Origin: CAUJGQ01 sp038325665
GTDB taxonomy: Bacteria; Chloroflexota; Dehalococcoidia; CAUJGQ01
NCBI GenBank assembly: GCA_038325665.1
Contig: JBBQJF010000007.1
Coordinates: 1 to 38,931 of the forward strand
Direction of reading: 5' to 3'
DNA: 38,931 nucleotides
Positions 8,434 through 15,841 of this stretch are shown piece by piece. The notes under the pieces were generated by a model. That model was not told the origin of the DNA, did no database searches, and saw only the letters and a program-made list of their open reading frames with translations. Position numbers and translations under genes: made by a program. The stretch's first letter is position 1, and each line of letters opens with the position of its first letter.

Positions 8434-8462
8434 ACTGTACCGCGAGTGAGGCCAGTTCCCAA
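8434..8462 (-). promoter_or_regulatory. Candidate sigma-70 promoter of the VOC gene
   Basis: On the minus strand, TTGGGA (8457-8462) and TACAGT (8434-8439) are separated by exactly 17 bases, in a patch more AT-rich than its surroundings. Transcription from here would give a leader of about 85 bases that includes the heptad repeat. Confidence 0.4.
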
Positions 8463-8712
8463 TAGTCGGGGGACCGTGTTGCGCTGACGATGCGAGGCCG
8501 TACATTTCAGCGGTGGGCGAGGCAGGAGGCGCGGTCGCCGGAGCGCCGGGGGGCGCGCTTGTGTGGCGACCGAAGATCAGCGTGGGCGCGCGGGCGCGCA
8601 TCCATGAACTGGACGCATCCACGGCCGGTGTCCCCTGGCGCGTCACGGGAGCGTGACGTAGGATCGGGCCACCGGGACGACCGACGAGACTGGCCCGGAG
8701 GAGAGCAACGCC

Positions 8713-9972
8713 ATGGTGACAGCACTGGACAAGCCAATCGTGGTCGAGGCCGCGCCCGAGGATGTCGGCCTGTCGTCGTCACGGTTGGCAAACCTGACCC
8801 GGCTGGTTCAGGGGTACGTCGATGACGGCAAGATCCCCGGCGCGATCTCGCTGGTGGCCCGGCGGGGCAAGGTCGTCCATTTTGAAACGGCGGGCCGGAT
8901 GGATGATGAGGCCGCCAAACCGATGGCGGCGGATACGATCTTCCGTATCTATTCGATGACCAAGCCGATCGCCAGCGTCGCGCTGATGACCTTGTACGAG
9001 GAGGGCAGGTTCCAGCTCGATGACCCGGCCTCGAAGTTCATCCCGGAGTTCAAGGGTCTGAAGGTCTTCGCCGGTGGAACCGCTGACGCGTATGAAACCC
9101 GCGACCCTGCCTGCGAGATGACGATCCGCGACCTGCTCACGCACACCTCGGGGCTGGTTGGCTCGGGCATCATCGCGACCGGTACGCCGGTCAGCGAGCT
9201 GTACGCGCGGGCGGAACTTCGCGGCTCCGCGTCCGACGGCACGCTGGCGGACATGATCGCCAAGCTTGGTCAGTTGCCGCTGCAATGTGACCCTGGTTCA
9301 CAATGGATCTACGGTGTCTCCACGGATATCGTCGGCTACCTGTGCGAGGTGATCGGCGGGATGCCGCTCGACCGGTTCCTGCAGGAGCGGATCTTCACGC
9401 CGTTGGGCATGCCCGACACCGGCTTTCATGTGCCGGCCGACCAGCTCCACCGCTTCGCCGCCAACTACCAGCGCGCCGGTACCGCGGAGCCGGGCTACAC
9501 CCTGCTCGACCGGCCCGACGCGACCAGCATCTACACGCGTCCGCGCACCTACTTCTCGGGCGCCGGTGGACTGGTCTCGACCGCCCACGACTATCTGCGC
9601 TTCTGCATGATGCTGGCGAACGGCGGCGAACTCGACGGCGCGCGCATCCTTGGGACGCGGACGCTGGAGTTCATGACGCTCAATCATCTGCCGGGCGGTC
9701 GCGACCTGGCTGGGATGGGTGGACGCCTGGGCGAGACCAGCCTCGACGGCATCGGTTTCGGCCTCGGCTTCGCCAGGCTGCTGGACCCAGCCGTGGCCCA
9801 GATCATCGGCACACCCGGCGAATACTACTGGGGCGGCGCCGCCTCGACCGCGTTCTTCATCTCGCCGGCCGAGGAGTTGGTGATGATCTTCCTCACGCAG
9901 CTCATGCCTTCCAGCAGCTACCCGATCCGGCGGGAGATACGGGCGGCGATTTACGCATCGATCATCGACTAA
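8713..9972 (+). CDS. Serine hydrolase of the beta-lactamase/class C esterase family
   Basis: A 419-residue protein with a GGAGGAG ribosome-binding site (8697-8703) before ATG 8713. The SxxK nucleophile motif is SMTK in FRIYSMTKPIASVAL. LLTHTSGLV, the GxxWIYGVSTD segment supplying the second-motif tyrosine, and the C-terminal WGGAASTAFFISP block are all typical of the family. There is no signal peptide, so it is likely a cytoplasmic esterase or peptidase rather than a secreted penicillinase. Family members hydrolyse esters, D-amino acid peptides or beta-lactams, and the sequence alone does not choose among them. It stands alone on the plus strand. A repeat copy begins 5 bases after its stop. 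Confidence 0.9.
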   Translation: MVTALDKPIVVEAAPEDVGLSSSRLANLTRLVQGYVDDGKIPGAISLVARRGKVVHFETAGRMDDEAAKPMAADTIFRIYSMTKPIASVALMTLYEEGRFQLDDPASKFIPEFKGLKVFAGGTADAYETRDPACEMTIRDLLTHTSGLVGSGIIATGTPVSELYARAELRGSASDGTLADMIAKLGQLPLQCDPGSQWIYGVSTDIVGYLCEVIGGMPLDRFLQERIFTPLGMPDTGFHVPADQLHRFAANYQRAGTAEPGYTLLDRPDATSIYTRPRTYFSGAGGLVSTAHDYLRFCMMLANGGELDGARILGTRTLEFMTLNHLPGGRDLAGMGGRLGETSLDGIGFGLGFARLLDPAVAQIIGTPGEYYWGGAASTAFFISPAEELVMIFLTQLMPSSSYPIRREIRAAIYASIID

Positions 9973-10295
9973 CACACCGGGGCGTCCCCAACACTGGCCC
10001 CGCCCGCGTGGTTCGTGAGCGCCGGCGGCGCTACCCATGGCCGCGCGGATGGCGCAACGCGGCTCGTATGGCGAATGCATGGGGCGGGGACACATCTCGG
10101 GGCGATCCTCCGAGTGTACGCGAACCATCCCAACGCGGGGATGATCCGAGGGGTCATATGCCCGGCGGGTCGCCCCGTTCTCGCTCACTCTGGATGGGTC
10201 GCGACCCTCGGAACCGAGCGGGGCGGCTGCCCCGGCATCCGCGACAGCGATGACACCCTCATGGCGCTTGCACGTCGCGATTGGCTAATTGGCCG
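9973..10295. other. Gene-free stretch between convergent genes, with one repeat copy at 9977-9994
   Basis: No gene is supported here. At 9977-9994 CCGGGGCGTCCCCAACAC is present; its reverse complement (GTGTTGGGGACGCCCCGG) nearly matches the heptad-plus-hairpin repeat at 28725-28743. It could act as a 3' structure for the serine hydrolase mRNA. Nothing else stands out. Confidence 0.5.
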
Positions 10296-11231
10296 TCACA
10301 CCGTCGCGGGGACGTACTTCCCCGACAACTGCGGCGCGGTCCCGTCAAGCCCGCGCTCCTGGCGGTCGAGGCGCGTCTCACGATCCCACGCCCGGTGCAG
10401 GTCGTCACGCACGGATATTCTCAGCCGGCCGAGACCCTCTGTCTCCAGCTCAACGCGGTCGCCGTCCTGAAAGGCGCTGAGGCCGCGGTGATTGGTGCCG
10501 GTCGCCAGCACGTCGCCGGGAACGAGCGTGTGGGTCGCGCTGACCCACTCGATGCAGCGCGGAATCTTGTGGGCCATATCGCTGGTGTTGAAGTTTTGCT
10601 TGAGCGCGCCATTCACCCACAACCGCACCTGAAGGGCATGGGGATCGGCCACCTCATCGGCGGTGACCAGTATCGGTCCGAGCGGCGCGAACGTATCGCG
10701 CGATTTCATCTGGTAGAACGAGTTGGCGACCGGCACGAGGCCGCGGGCGGAGCCGTCGATAAAGTTGAGATAGCCGAACACGTACGACATCGCCTCGTCC
10801 GCGCGCACACCCGTTGCCCGCCGGCCGATCACCACTGCCATCTCGGCTTCGCCCTCGAAAATCGTGGCGGGCACATCGGGCAGCGCCATGGTGTCGCCGT
10901 CGCCGATCACCGCGCTGGGCGACTTTAGGAAGGCATTGATCGGCGCCGGCTCGGTGCGAGTGCCGTCTTCCATGTAGTTCACCGCCATGCAGACGATGGT
11001 GGTGGGGCGCGGCAGCGGCGGCCGGATGTGCACCTGGCCCAGTGGGACGCCGCCACCGCGCGCCGCCGCCTCGTCCAGCCGGCCGCGATATTCGGCGAAT
11101 CGCTCGATCAGACCGTTGATCAGGTCGTGAGGACCGGTGTGCGGAATGTCCTCGACCACACCCGAGACATCGACCACCGTGTCTCCCGTGAGCACGCCTA
11201 ACTTGAAATCATCGAAGAATAGCAGCCGCAT
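10296..11231 (-). CDS. Fumarylacetoacetate hydrolase (FAH) family protein
   Basis: A 311-residue FAH-fold protein. ATG at 11231 is chosen because GGGAG lies 6 bases upstream and the sequence MRLLFFDDFKLGVL is the usual opening of the family. The metal-binding acids are seen as FEGEAEMAVVIGR (two Glu) and NFIDGSARG (Asp), and GDVLATGTNHRG is the conserved C-terminal loop. Members hydrolyse or decarboxylate beta-diketo acids such as fumarylpyruvate or 2-oxohept-3-enedioate in aromatic degradation. The exact substrate cannot be assigned. The gene stands alone, with no other ring-degradation gene except the VOC protein about 2 kb away. Confidence 0.88.
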   Translation of the reverse strand: MRLLFFDDFKLGVLTGDTVVDVSGVVEDIPHTGPHDLINGLIERFAEYRGRLDEAAARGGGVPLGQVHIRPPLPRPTTIVCMAVNYMEDGTRTEPAPINAFLKSPSAVIGDGDTMALPDVPATIFEGEAEMAVVIGRRATGVRADEAMSYVFGYLNFIDGSARGLVPVANSFYQMKSRDTFAPLGPILVTADEVADPHALQVRLWVNGALKQNFNTSDMAHKIPRCIEWVSATHTLVPGDVLATGTNHRGLSAFQDGDRVELETEGLGRLRISVRDDLHRAWDRETRLDRQERGLDGTAPQLSGKYVPATV

Positions 11232-11666
11232 ATATCGCTCCCATCTATTGCTGATGCGCCGGTCGCGCCGGTGGTGTCTCCCGTTACCGCGGGCGGTCAT
11301 GCCTTGGTGGCTGCAAGTATCGCCACTCTCACGTCGTTGGGCAACCCGAACTCTCGATTCGGGTGCGTCCGATTTCTGTCCGAGTCTGTACGCGCCCGGT
11401 CTGTTGCCCTCACGCGGGTATCCGGGCGCCACACGACTCGGACACACCCCGCGACCTCCACGATTGACGACCGATTATCTCCTCACGGCGCCGTTCAGAA
11501 TCCCGCGCACGAGCCGGCCGTCAGTGACCCGGCGGTCGTAAGGACCGGGCGTGGGTGACGGGCCGGCACGGTACCTTTGCCGGGGCCTTGGACCGGCCGC
11601 GGGGCGCTACACGGCCTCGCCCACGCGCGGCATCATTGACCCATACCAACCACGAGGAGACCAGAT
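11232..11666. other. Gene-free stretch
   Basis: I see no gene. The only structure noted is a short hairpin CCCGAA-(7)-TTCGGG at 11345-11363. The stretch separates the divergent FAH gene and the small reading frame at 11667. Confidence 0.4.
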
Positions 11667-11807
11667 ATGACGAAGCACGTTATCCGCGCGATCTTGGGTC
11701 GGAACCACGCCGCCCACGCGCCGAGAGCATCGAAACCGGGGCCAGCCGCGTCCACCCCCGCGAGCTGGGGATGGGATCACACGCCGTGGTGGTCCCCGCG
11801 CTCATAG
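11667..11807 (+). CDS. Possible 46-residue protein with a Trp-rich C-terminus
   Basis: A short frame opens at ATG 11667 after GAGGAGA with suitable spacing and ends at TAG 11805-11807. The product starts basic (MTKHVIRAILGRNHAAH), continues with an Ala/Pro/Ser segment and ends with five tryptophan/tyrosine-like aromatics (SWGWDHTPWWSPRS). No family is recognised. The good ribosome-binding site and the unusual tryptophan density are the only support; a chance frame is possible. It lies alone between a long gene-free stretch and the receiver-domain gene. Confidence 0.4.
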   Translation: MTKHVIRAILGRNHAAHAPRASKPGPAASTPASWGWDHTPWWSPRS

Positions 11808-11979
11808 GCAGCTTCCCTCTCCGCCGGCGGGCCAGCCCGCGGTACGACTGGGCGTGCCGGCCCGCTTACCATCCCCCACGATTTGTCGCGCGTTTCTGAT
11901 ACTTGCCGTGCTTTGGCCCACCAGCCGCGTTTGGCATACTGGGATCACTCGCGGGCAAACTTGCATAAGCAATAATCAG

Positions 11980-12013
11980 TTGTCAGCGGTCAGCGGTCAC
12001 TGACCGCTGACAA
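11980..12013. repeat. Perfect 13-bp hairpin built of TCAGCGG-type heptads
   Basis: TTGTCAGCGGTCA (11980-11992) and TGACCGCTGACAA (12001-12013) are exact reverse complements around an 8-base loop. The left side and loop contain the unit GTCAGCG twice in phase. The hairpin ends 23 bases before the start of the receiver-domain gene, so in mRNA it would sit directly upstream of the ribosome-binding site. The 7-base phasing matches the mobile element at 19324-19470. Confidence 0.75.
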
Positions 12014-12036
12014 TCAGTTAGCGTTAGGACCAGATC

Positions 12037-12411
12037 ATGGACAATAATTCGGAGCCGCGAATACTTTTGGTTGATGACGACGACCAGCAGGCGGCCGAGA
12101 TCAGGGCGATTCTGGAGGCAGCGGCCTACAATGTCGTCCATCAATCGGATAGCCTCGACGCCCTGATCGCGGTCGAGGACGAGCGACCGGCGATGGTCAT
12201 CCTTGATTGGGACATGCCGTACATCGACGGATCGGTGTTCACGCACGCGGTCCGTGTTGGAATGAGTGAGCCGCCTCCGGTGATCGCCCTGATAATGGCC
12301 GGCGGCGACCCCACACCCGCGCTCCAAGCGGGGGCGCGGACCTATCTCTCCCGGCCGTCCGACCCCGTGGCCGTGCTGCGCGCCGTGCACGAGGCGCTCT
12401 CGCCGCCGTGA
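12037..12411 (+). CDS. Stand-alone response-regulator receiver protein, atypical switch residues
   Basis: A 124-residue CheY-like domain with no output domain. The acidic pocket is present (VDDDD at residues 12-16) and the phosphate-accepting Asp is D57 in VILDWDMP. The conserved Thr/Ser of the switch is absent: the matching segment reads VIALIMAGG (residues 82-90). The conserved Lys is replaced by Arg (YLSRPSD, R106). These changes suggest altered or phosphorylation-independent signalling, by comparison with known pseudo-receivers (inference). AGGA at 12026-12029 serves as a weak ribosome-binding site. No histidine kinase is nearby. Confidence 0.88.
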   Translation: MDNNSEPRILLVDDDDQQAAEIRAILEAAAYNVVHQSDSLDALIAVEDERPAMVILDWDMPYIDGSVFTHAVRVGMSEPPPVIALIMAGGDPTPALQAGARTYLSRPSDPVAVLRAVHEALSPP

Positions 12412-12469
12412 GCGCACCACATCGCGAGTCACACCGGCCAGCAGATGCACCGGCCGCACGCGCCGGCTG

Positions 12470-13210
12470 TTACGAGTCACACACGACGCGAAAGCCGTAG
12501 TCGTTGTAGCGATACGTCGGGTCGAGGCTGCTGCGCGCGGCGTTGCGGCACACCTGAACCTGGTGCCGCCACGAACCGCCGCGCGATGACCGGCGCACCC
12601 CGTTCGCCGGCCCGCGCGGGTCATGCGCGGGCGACACGGCGTAGTAGCGCGGGTCGTACCAGTCGCTGCACCACTCATGCACGTTGTAGCCCATGTCGAG
12701 CAGGTCGTGGCCGTTGGCGACCGACTGACCGACGGTGTACGGCAATTCCTGGCGGACTTCGCCCAGCGCGGTGTCTGCCGCCCAGCCGGCTGGGTCATCC
12801 CCCCAGGGGAATCGCTCGGCCGTGCGTCCGCCGCGAGCCGCCTTCTCCCACTCTGCCTCCGTTGGCAGCCGGACGCGTTGTCCGCCGGCATCGGACAGCC
12901 AGGTGCAATATGCGACAGCATCGAACCAGCTCACCGCTACCACCGGTTGCTCCGGTTGGTTGAAACGATCATCGACCCAGTAGCGCGGCGGGTCATGGCC
13001 GGTGGCGATGAGAAACCGCCGGTACTCCGCGTTGGTCACGGGCGTTCGGGCGAACAGCACATCACCGGTCCATACCGTGTGCGCCGGACGCTCGTCCACC
13101 CGGCCCGCGTCGTCACCCATCACACACGCGCCCGCCGGCACGAGCCGCAAATCCGGAAGAAGCGGGTCCGCGCGCCGCACGCCAATCGGGTCGCCTCGTC
13201 GCTCGCTCAT
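12470..13210 (-). CDS. SUMF1/formylglycine-generating-enzyme-fold protein
   Basis: A 246-residue protein with the SUMF1 fold: LVPAGACVMGDDAGRVDE, TPVTNAEYRRFL, VSWFDAVAYCTWLS, RLPTEAEWEKAARGG, YNVHEWCSDWYDP and RGGSW...CRNAARSS...YGFRVV. In true formylglycine-generating enzymes two cysteines four residues apart follow RGGSW and bind copper. Here only the second (QVCRNAAR) is present and the first is missing. It is therefore better called a FGE-like domain protein of unknown substrate than a sulfatase activator, and no sulfatase is in the window. ATG 13210 is chosen with GGGGA upstream; longer starts up to 13414 lack family sequence. Confidence 0.85.
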   Translation of the reverse strand: MSERRGDPIGVRRADPLLPDLRLVPAGACVMGDDAGRVDERPAHTVWTGDVLFARTPVTNAEYRRFLIATGHDPPRYWVDDRFNQPEQPVVAVSWFDAVAYCTWLSDAGGQRVRLPTEAEWEKAARGGRTAERFPWGDDPAGWAADTALGEVRQELPYTVGQSVANGHDLLDMGYNVHEWCSDWYDPRYYAVSPAHDPRGPANGVRRSSRGGSWRHQVQVCRNAARSSLDPTYRYNDYGFRVVCDS

Positions 13211-13515
13211 ACATGTCCCCGGCGTGAGATGTGACGTAAGTCTGAAGCCGCCGGCCATCAGTCTCCCGTACGATGGCAGCGGCCTTCGCGCGCCACGTCG
13301 GATCGATCGACCGGCGGCGCCGTGGCAGCGGGTCAGCCAGCGGTCGCCAGCGGCGCATTCCGCGTCGATGCTGTACAGCGCCCATCCATGCGCACAGCAC
13401 ATGCGCCCTGGCATCCCCCGGCGCGCGATGACGCCATCAGGTTCGTCGGTTCATGCGCCTGGTTCAAGGGGGCGCGAGCGCGGCGGGGACGGGCTATCTG
13501 ACGGGTAAGCACGCC

Positions 13516-13545
13516 TTGCGAGCGGCGGCGCAACCGTGATATAAG
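13516..13545 (+). promoter_or_regulatory. Candidate promoter of the 45-residue zinc-ribbon gene
   Basis: TTGCGA (13516-13521) and TATAAG (13540-13545) are separated by 18 bases. The -10 element runs directly into the LexA box at 13545-13556, so the box would cover the transcription start. Confidence 0.55.
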
Positions 13546-13556
13546 AACATCAGTTC
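13545..13556. promoter_or_regulatory. Perfect LexA (Cheo-type) box
   Basis: GAACATCAGTTC matches the GAAC-N4-GTTC operator bound by LexA of gram-positive bacteria and, as I recall, of green non-sulfur bacteria. Both half-sites are exact, as in the box upstream of lexA in this window (17699-17710), and an extra A/T pair extends the palindrome (AGAAC...GTTCT). Confidence 0.7.
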
Positions 13557-13576
13557 TGATAAAGGAGGCACTCCCT

Positions 13577-13714
13577 ATGACAGCCAAGACGCCCGCGTGT
13601 CCGTTTTGCGGCAGGGCATTGGGCAAGGATGGGCGCACCTGCGGTCGCACGGCCTGTCAGGCGAAGGCGGCCGTCTGGCGTGACAGTCCCGCCAAAGTGC
13701 GCGGTTCACGGTAA
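13577..13714 (+). CDS. 45-residue zinc-ribbon protein, probably SOS-controlled
   Basis: A small frame from ATG 13577 to TAA 13712-13714, behind a perfect AAAGGAGG (13561-13568). The product has four cysteines arranged as CPFCG (C8, C11) and CGRTAC (C22, C27), a plausible zinc ribbon, and a basic tail (WRDSPAKVRGSR). Such small zinc proteins often bind nucleic acid, but no named family is recognised and no function should be assumed. The promoter region carries an exact LexA box at the expected start of transcription, which suggests induction by DNA damage. The next gene, for a GlsB-like membrane protein, begins about 100 bases downstream with its own ribosome-binding site. Confidence 0.75.
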   Translation: MTAKTPACPFCGRALGKDGRTCGRTACQAKAAVWRDSPAKVRGSR

Positions 13715-13810
13715 ACCGTCCGCGGTTTTGCTATCATCTCCTTGGCTGGCATGCCGGACGCACGCCCCGTCGCACCTTTTGGACGGGGCAGCCGCCGAGG
13801 AGGTCCCCGC

Positions 13811-14173
13811 ATGGTCGCATTGTGGCTGATCGCACTGCTACTCGCGCTGATCGTGTTCATCAAGATCGTCGGATTCGTGTTTGGAGCCGTATTCTGGTTG
13901 GCGGGTACACTGATTCTCGCCGGTCTCGCCAGCGCCGCCGCCCAGTCGCTCCTGAAGTATCGAGGCAACCTCAGTTTCACGCTGTTGAGCGGGCTGATCG
14001 GTGGTGTGCTGGGCATCGTGCTGGCGAAAGTGCTGAGCGTGCCCGACTGGCTTCAGTGGCCGCGCGTCGGTGGCTTTCCCGTGTTGTGGACACTGGTCGG
14101 CGCCGCGATCGTCGTGATCGTCGCGAAGCTGGTGTTGCCGGCCCGTCAGGATACCCGCATGGCGCGTCGCTAG
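13811..14173 (+). CDS. GlsB/YeaQ-like small integral membrane protein
   Basis: A 120-residue, strongly hydrophobic protein. ATG at 13811 follows GAGGAGG; a longer start at 13742 would add a basic non-membrane leader and is less likely. Four membrane segments can be drawn: ALWLIALLLALIVFIKIVGF, FGAVFWLAGTLILAGLASAA, LLSGLIGGVLGIVLAKVLS and VLWTLVGAAIVVIVAKLVLP. The glycine-rich LSGLIGGVLGIVLAK segment resembles the GlsB/YeaQ/YmgE stress-associated membrane family, but similarity is loose and the role is unknown. It could be co-transcribed with the upstream zinc-ribbon gene. Confidence 0.7.
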   Translation: MVALWLIALLLALIVFIKIVGFVFGAVFWLAGTLILAGLASAAAQSLLKYRGNLSFTLLSGLIGGVLGIVLAKVLSVPDWLQWPRVGGFPVLWTLVGAAIVVIVAKLVLPARQDTRMARR

Positions 14174-14532
14174 TGCAGAAGCAGGCGGCCTGTTCGGTTC
14201 TCAGTGGATCGGTCCGCATGACCGCGGGACGCGACCGGGGCGACCCGCCCGGCCGCCTTTACCAGGGTATGACCCGGGTTCCTCCGTCGGGGCGACCCGG
14301 TGGCTCGTCCGCGTCCGCGGGATAACCCAACGCCTGGTCGGACGTCGCACTCGGCGCGGTGAACGGACGGCGGGCGGCGGGCGCGTAAACCACTGCGCCG
14401 CACCTAAACCTTTGTGCCCTTGCCCCGGCCCGGCCGCGGCAGGCGTGCAAGGACCGGGATTGAACAAGCGAGTGCGCCCCCGGGTCTGGAACGCGGGGCC
14501 GGCGCGCGACACCCAATCTCCGAGGAGCCTCC
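14174..14532. other. Gene-poor stretch with one weak short frame on the minus strand
   Basis: On the plus strand nothing is seen except GAGGAG just before the gene at 14533. On the minus strand a 44-residue frame (14393 down to 14259, GTG start) encodes a Pro/Asp/Gly-rich peptide ending GGTRVIPW. It has no clear ribosome-binding site and no known family, so I list it only as a possibility. Confidence 0.3.
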
Positions 14533-14766
14533 ATGTCGGACGTGCCCGAATCTTTATCACCGGCGGCATGGCGGCGGTTCGTGCCGCCGTGGTGGACCCT
14601 GCTATTTCCGCTGATCGTGGCGCTCGGTGTCGGCGCGTGGCGGGCCGCGTCGGCGACAGACGGCCAGGCGGGCGCGTTTTTCGATGGGCTGCTGTGGCCG
14701 GGGATGGCGGCGTTCGCGCTGGTGTCGGTGATGGTGTGGCTGGGTTGGGTGCTGGACATCGACTGA
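14533..14766 (+). CDS. Small two-segment membrane protein upstream of holA
   Basis: A 77-residue protein with GAGGAG before its ATG. Two hydrophobic segments are visible, WWTLLFPLIVALGVGAWRAA and LLWPGMAAFALVSVMVWLGWVL, linked by a short polar loop, so it should sit in the cytoplasmic membrane as a hairpin. No family is recognised. Its stop is 1 base before the holA start, so the two genes are almost certainly translated from one mRNA. A link to replication is not implied by this. Confidence 0.8.
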   Translation: MSDVPESLSPAAWRRFVPPWWTLLFPLIVALGVGAWRAASATDGQAGAFFDGLLWPGMAAFALVSVMVWLGWVLDID

Positions 14767-14767
14767 T

Positions 14768-15811
14768 ATGCTCCACATCGTCCATGGGCCAGATAGCTTC
14801 TCGCGCCACGAGGCGCTGGCCGCGCTACGCGCCTCGCTCGACACCGATGGCATGCTCGCGACCAATACGACCCTCCTCGACGCCCGCACCCTGACGCTGC
14901 CACAACTCACCATGGTCTGCGATGCGATGCCGTTCCTGGCCGAGCATCGGTTCGTGTTGGTGCGCGGTTTGCTCGGGCGTGCCGATAGTGAGCGACCGGC
15001 GGGCGGACGCCGTGGGGGTCGCGCGCCCAAACCGACCGATGGCGGCGATGGCGCGGCGGAGGGATGGCTGACGCTGGCCCGGTATGTGGACGGTATGCCC
15101 CCGACCACCGTTCTCGCGCTGGACGATGGTGAGGTGCGCGCGACCAATCCACTGCTGGCCGCGCTCGCGCCAAAGGCGAAGGTACAGGCGTTTGGGCGGA
15201 TGACGGTGCGGGTGCTGGAGGGCTGGATCGCCGGGCGTGCCCGTCAGCGCGGCGTGCTGTTCGATGGCGCGGCGCTGCGCCGGCTGGCGGAATCGGCGCC
15301 ATCGGACCTGGCCGAGGACAAGCAATGGCATACTCTCTGGTGGCTGACCGGTGAGATCGAAAAGCTCAGCCTGTACGCGGCCGGCGCCCGCATCACCGAA
15401 TCCGATGTCGAGCGGCTGGTGCCGGCGGCGCTTGAATCGCGTGCCTACCTGCTGGCCGACAAGGTGGCGGAGCGCCGGTCGAGTGAGGCGCTGATCCTCC
15501 TGGAGGAGTTGCTCGCGGGTGGGCGTCCGCCGCCGGTGCTGCTCGCCACAATTGCCGGCCGCGTGCGCCAACTGTTGATGATCCACGCTCTCACCGAGGT
15601 GGGTACAGCGCGCAACGAGGTCGCCGCCCGCATCGGTGTGCGGAACGAATGGCAGTTCGACCGGCTGGCGGAGCAAGCGCGGCGTACCTCGACCGCCCGC
15701 CTCGAATCCGCTCACCACCGCATCGTCGAGGCTGACCGGGCGATCAAGCGCGGCCGGATCGATGAGGTCACGGCGCTCGAGATCGTGGTGGCCGAGATGA
15801 CCGGGGCGTGA
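14768..15811 (+). CDS. holA: DNA polymerase III subunit delta
   Basis: A 347-residue protein with the layout of HolA, the subunit that opens the sliding clamp within the clamp loader. It opens MLHIVHGPDSFSRHEALAAL, the degenerate P-loop region of the family. The middle contains LPQLTMVCDAMPFLAEHRFVLV, and the C-terminal helical domain carries LLEELLAGGRPPPVLLATIA and LLMIHAL. Length fits the family. The loop around residues 75-95 is rich in Gly/Arg and looks lineage-specific. It follows a small membrane protein gene by 1 base. The usual downstream partner rpsT is not present; the next gene is convergent. Confidence 0.9.
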   Translation: MLHIVHGPDSFSRHEALAALRASLDTDGMLATNTTLLDARTLTLPQLTMVCDAMPFLAEHRFVLVRGLLGRADSERPAGGRRGGRAPKPTDGGDGAAEGWLTLARYVDGMPPTTVLALDDGEVRATNPLLAALAPKAKVQAFGRMTVRVLEGWIAGRARQRGVLFDGAALRRLAESAPSDLAEDKQWHTLWWLTGEIEKLSLYAAGARITESDVERLVPAALESRAYLLADKVAERRSSEALILLEELLAGGRPPPVLLATIAGRVRQLLMIHALTEVGTARNEVAARIGVRNEWQFDRLAEQARRTSTARLESAHHRIVEADRAIKRGRIDEVTALEIVVAEMTGA

Positions 15812-15841
15812 TGGCCGGCCGGCGGTGACGGCGATGCGCGC

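Noticed and set aside
14825..15718. Long open frame antisense to holA
   Set aside because: It shows no recognisable motif and arises from GC-rich codon use in holA, which is clearly the real gene.
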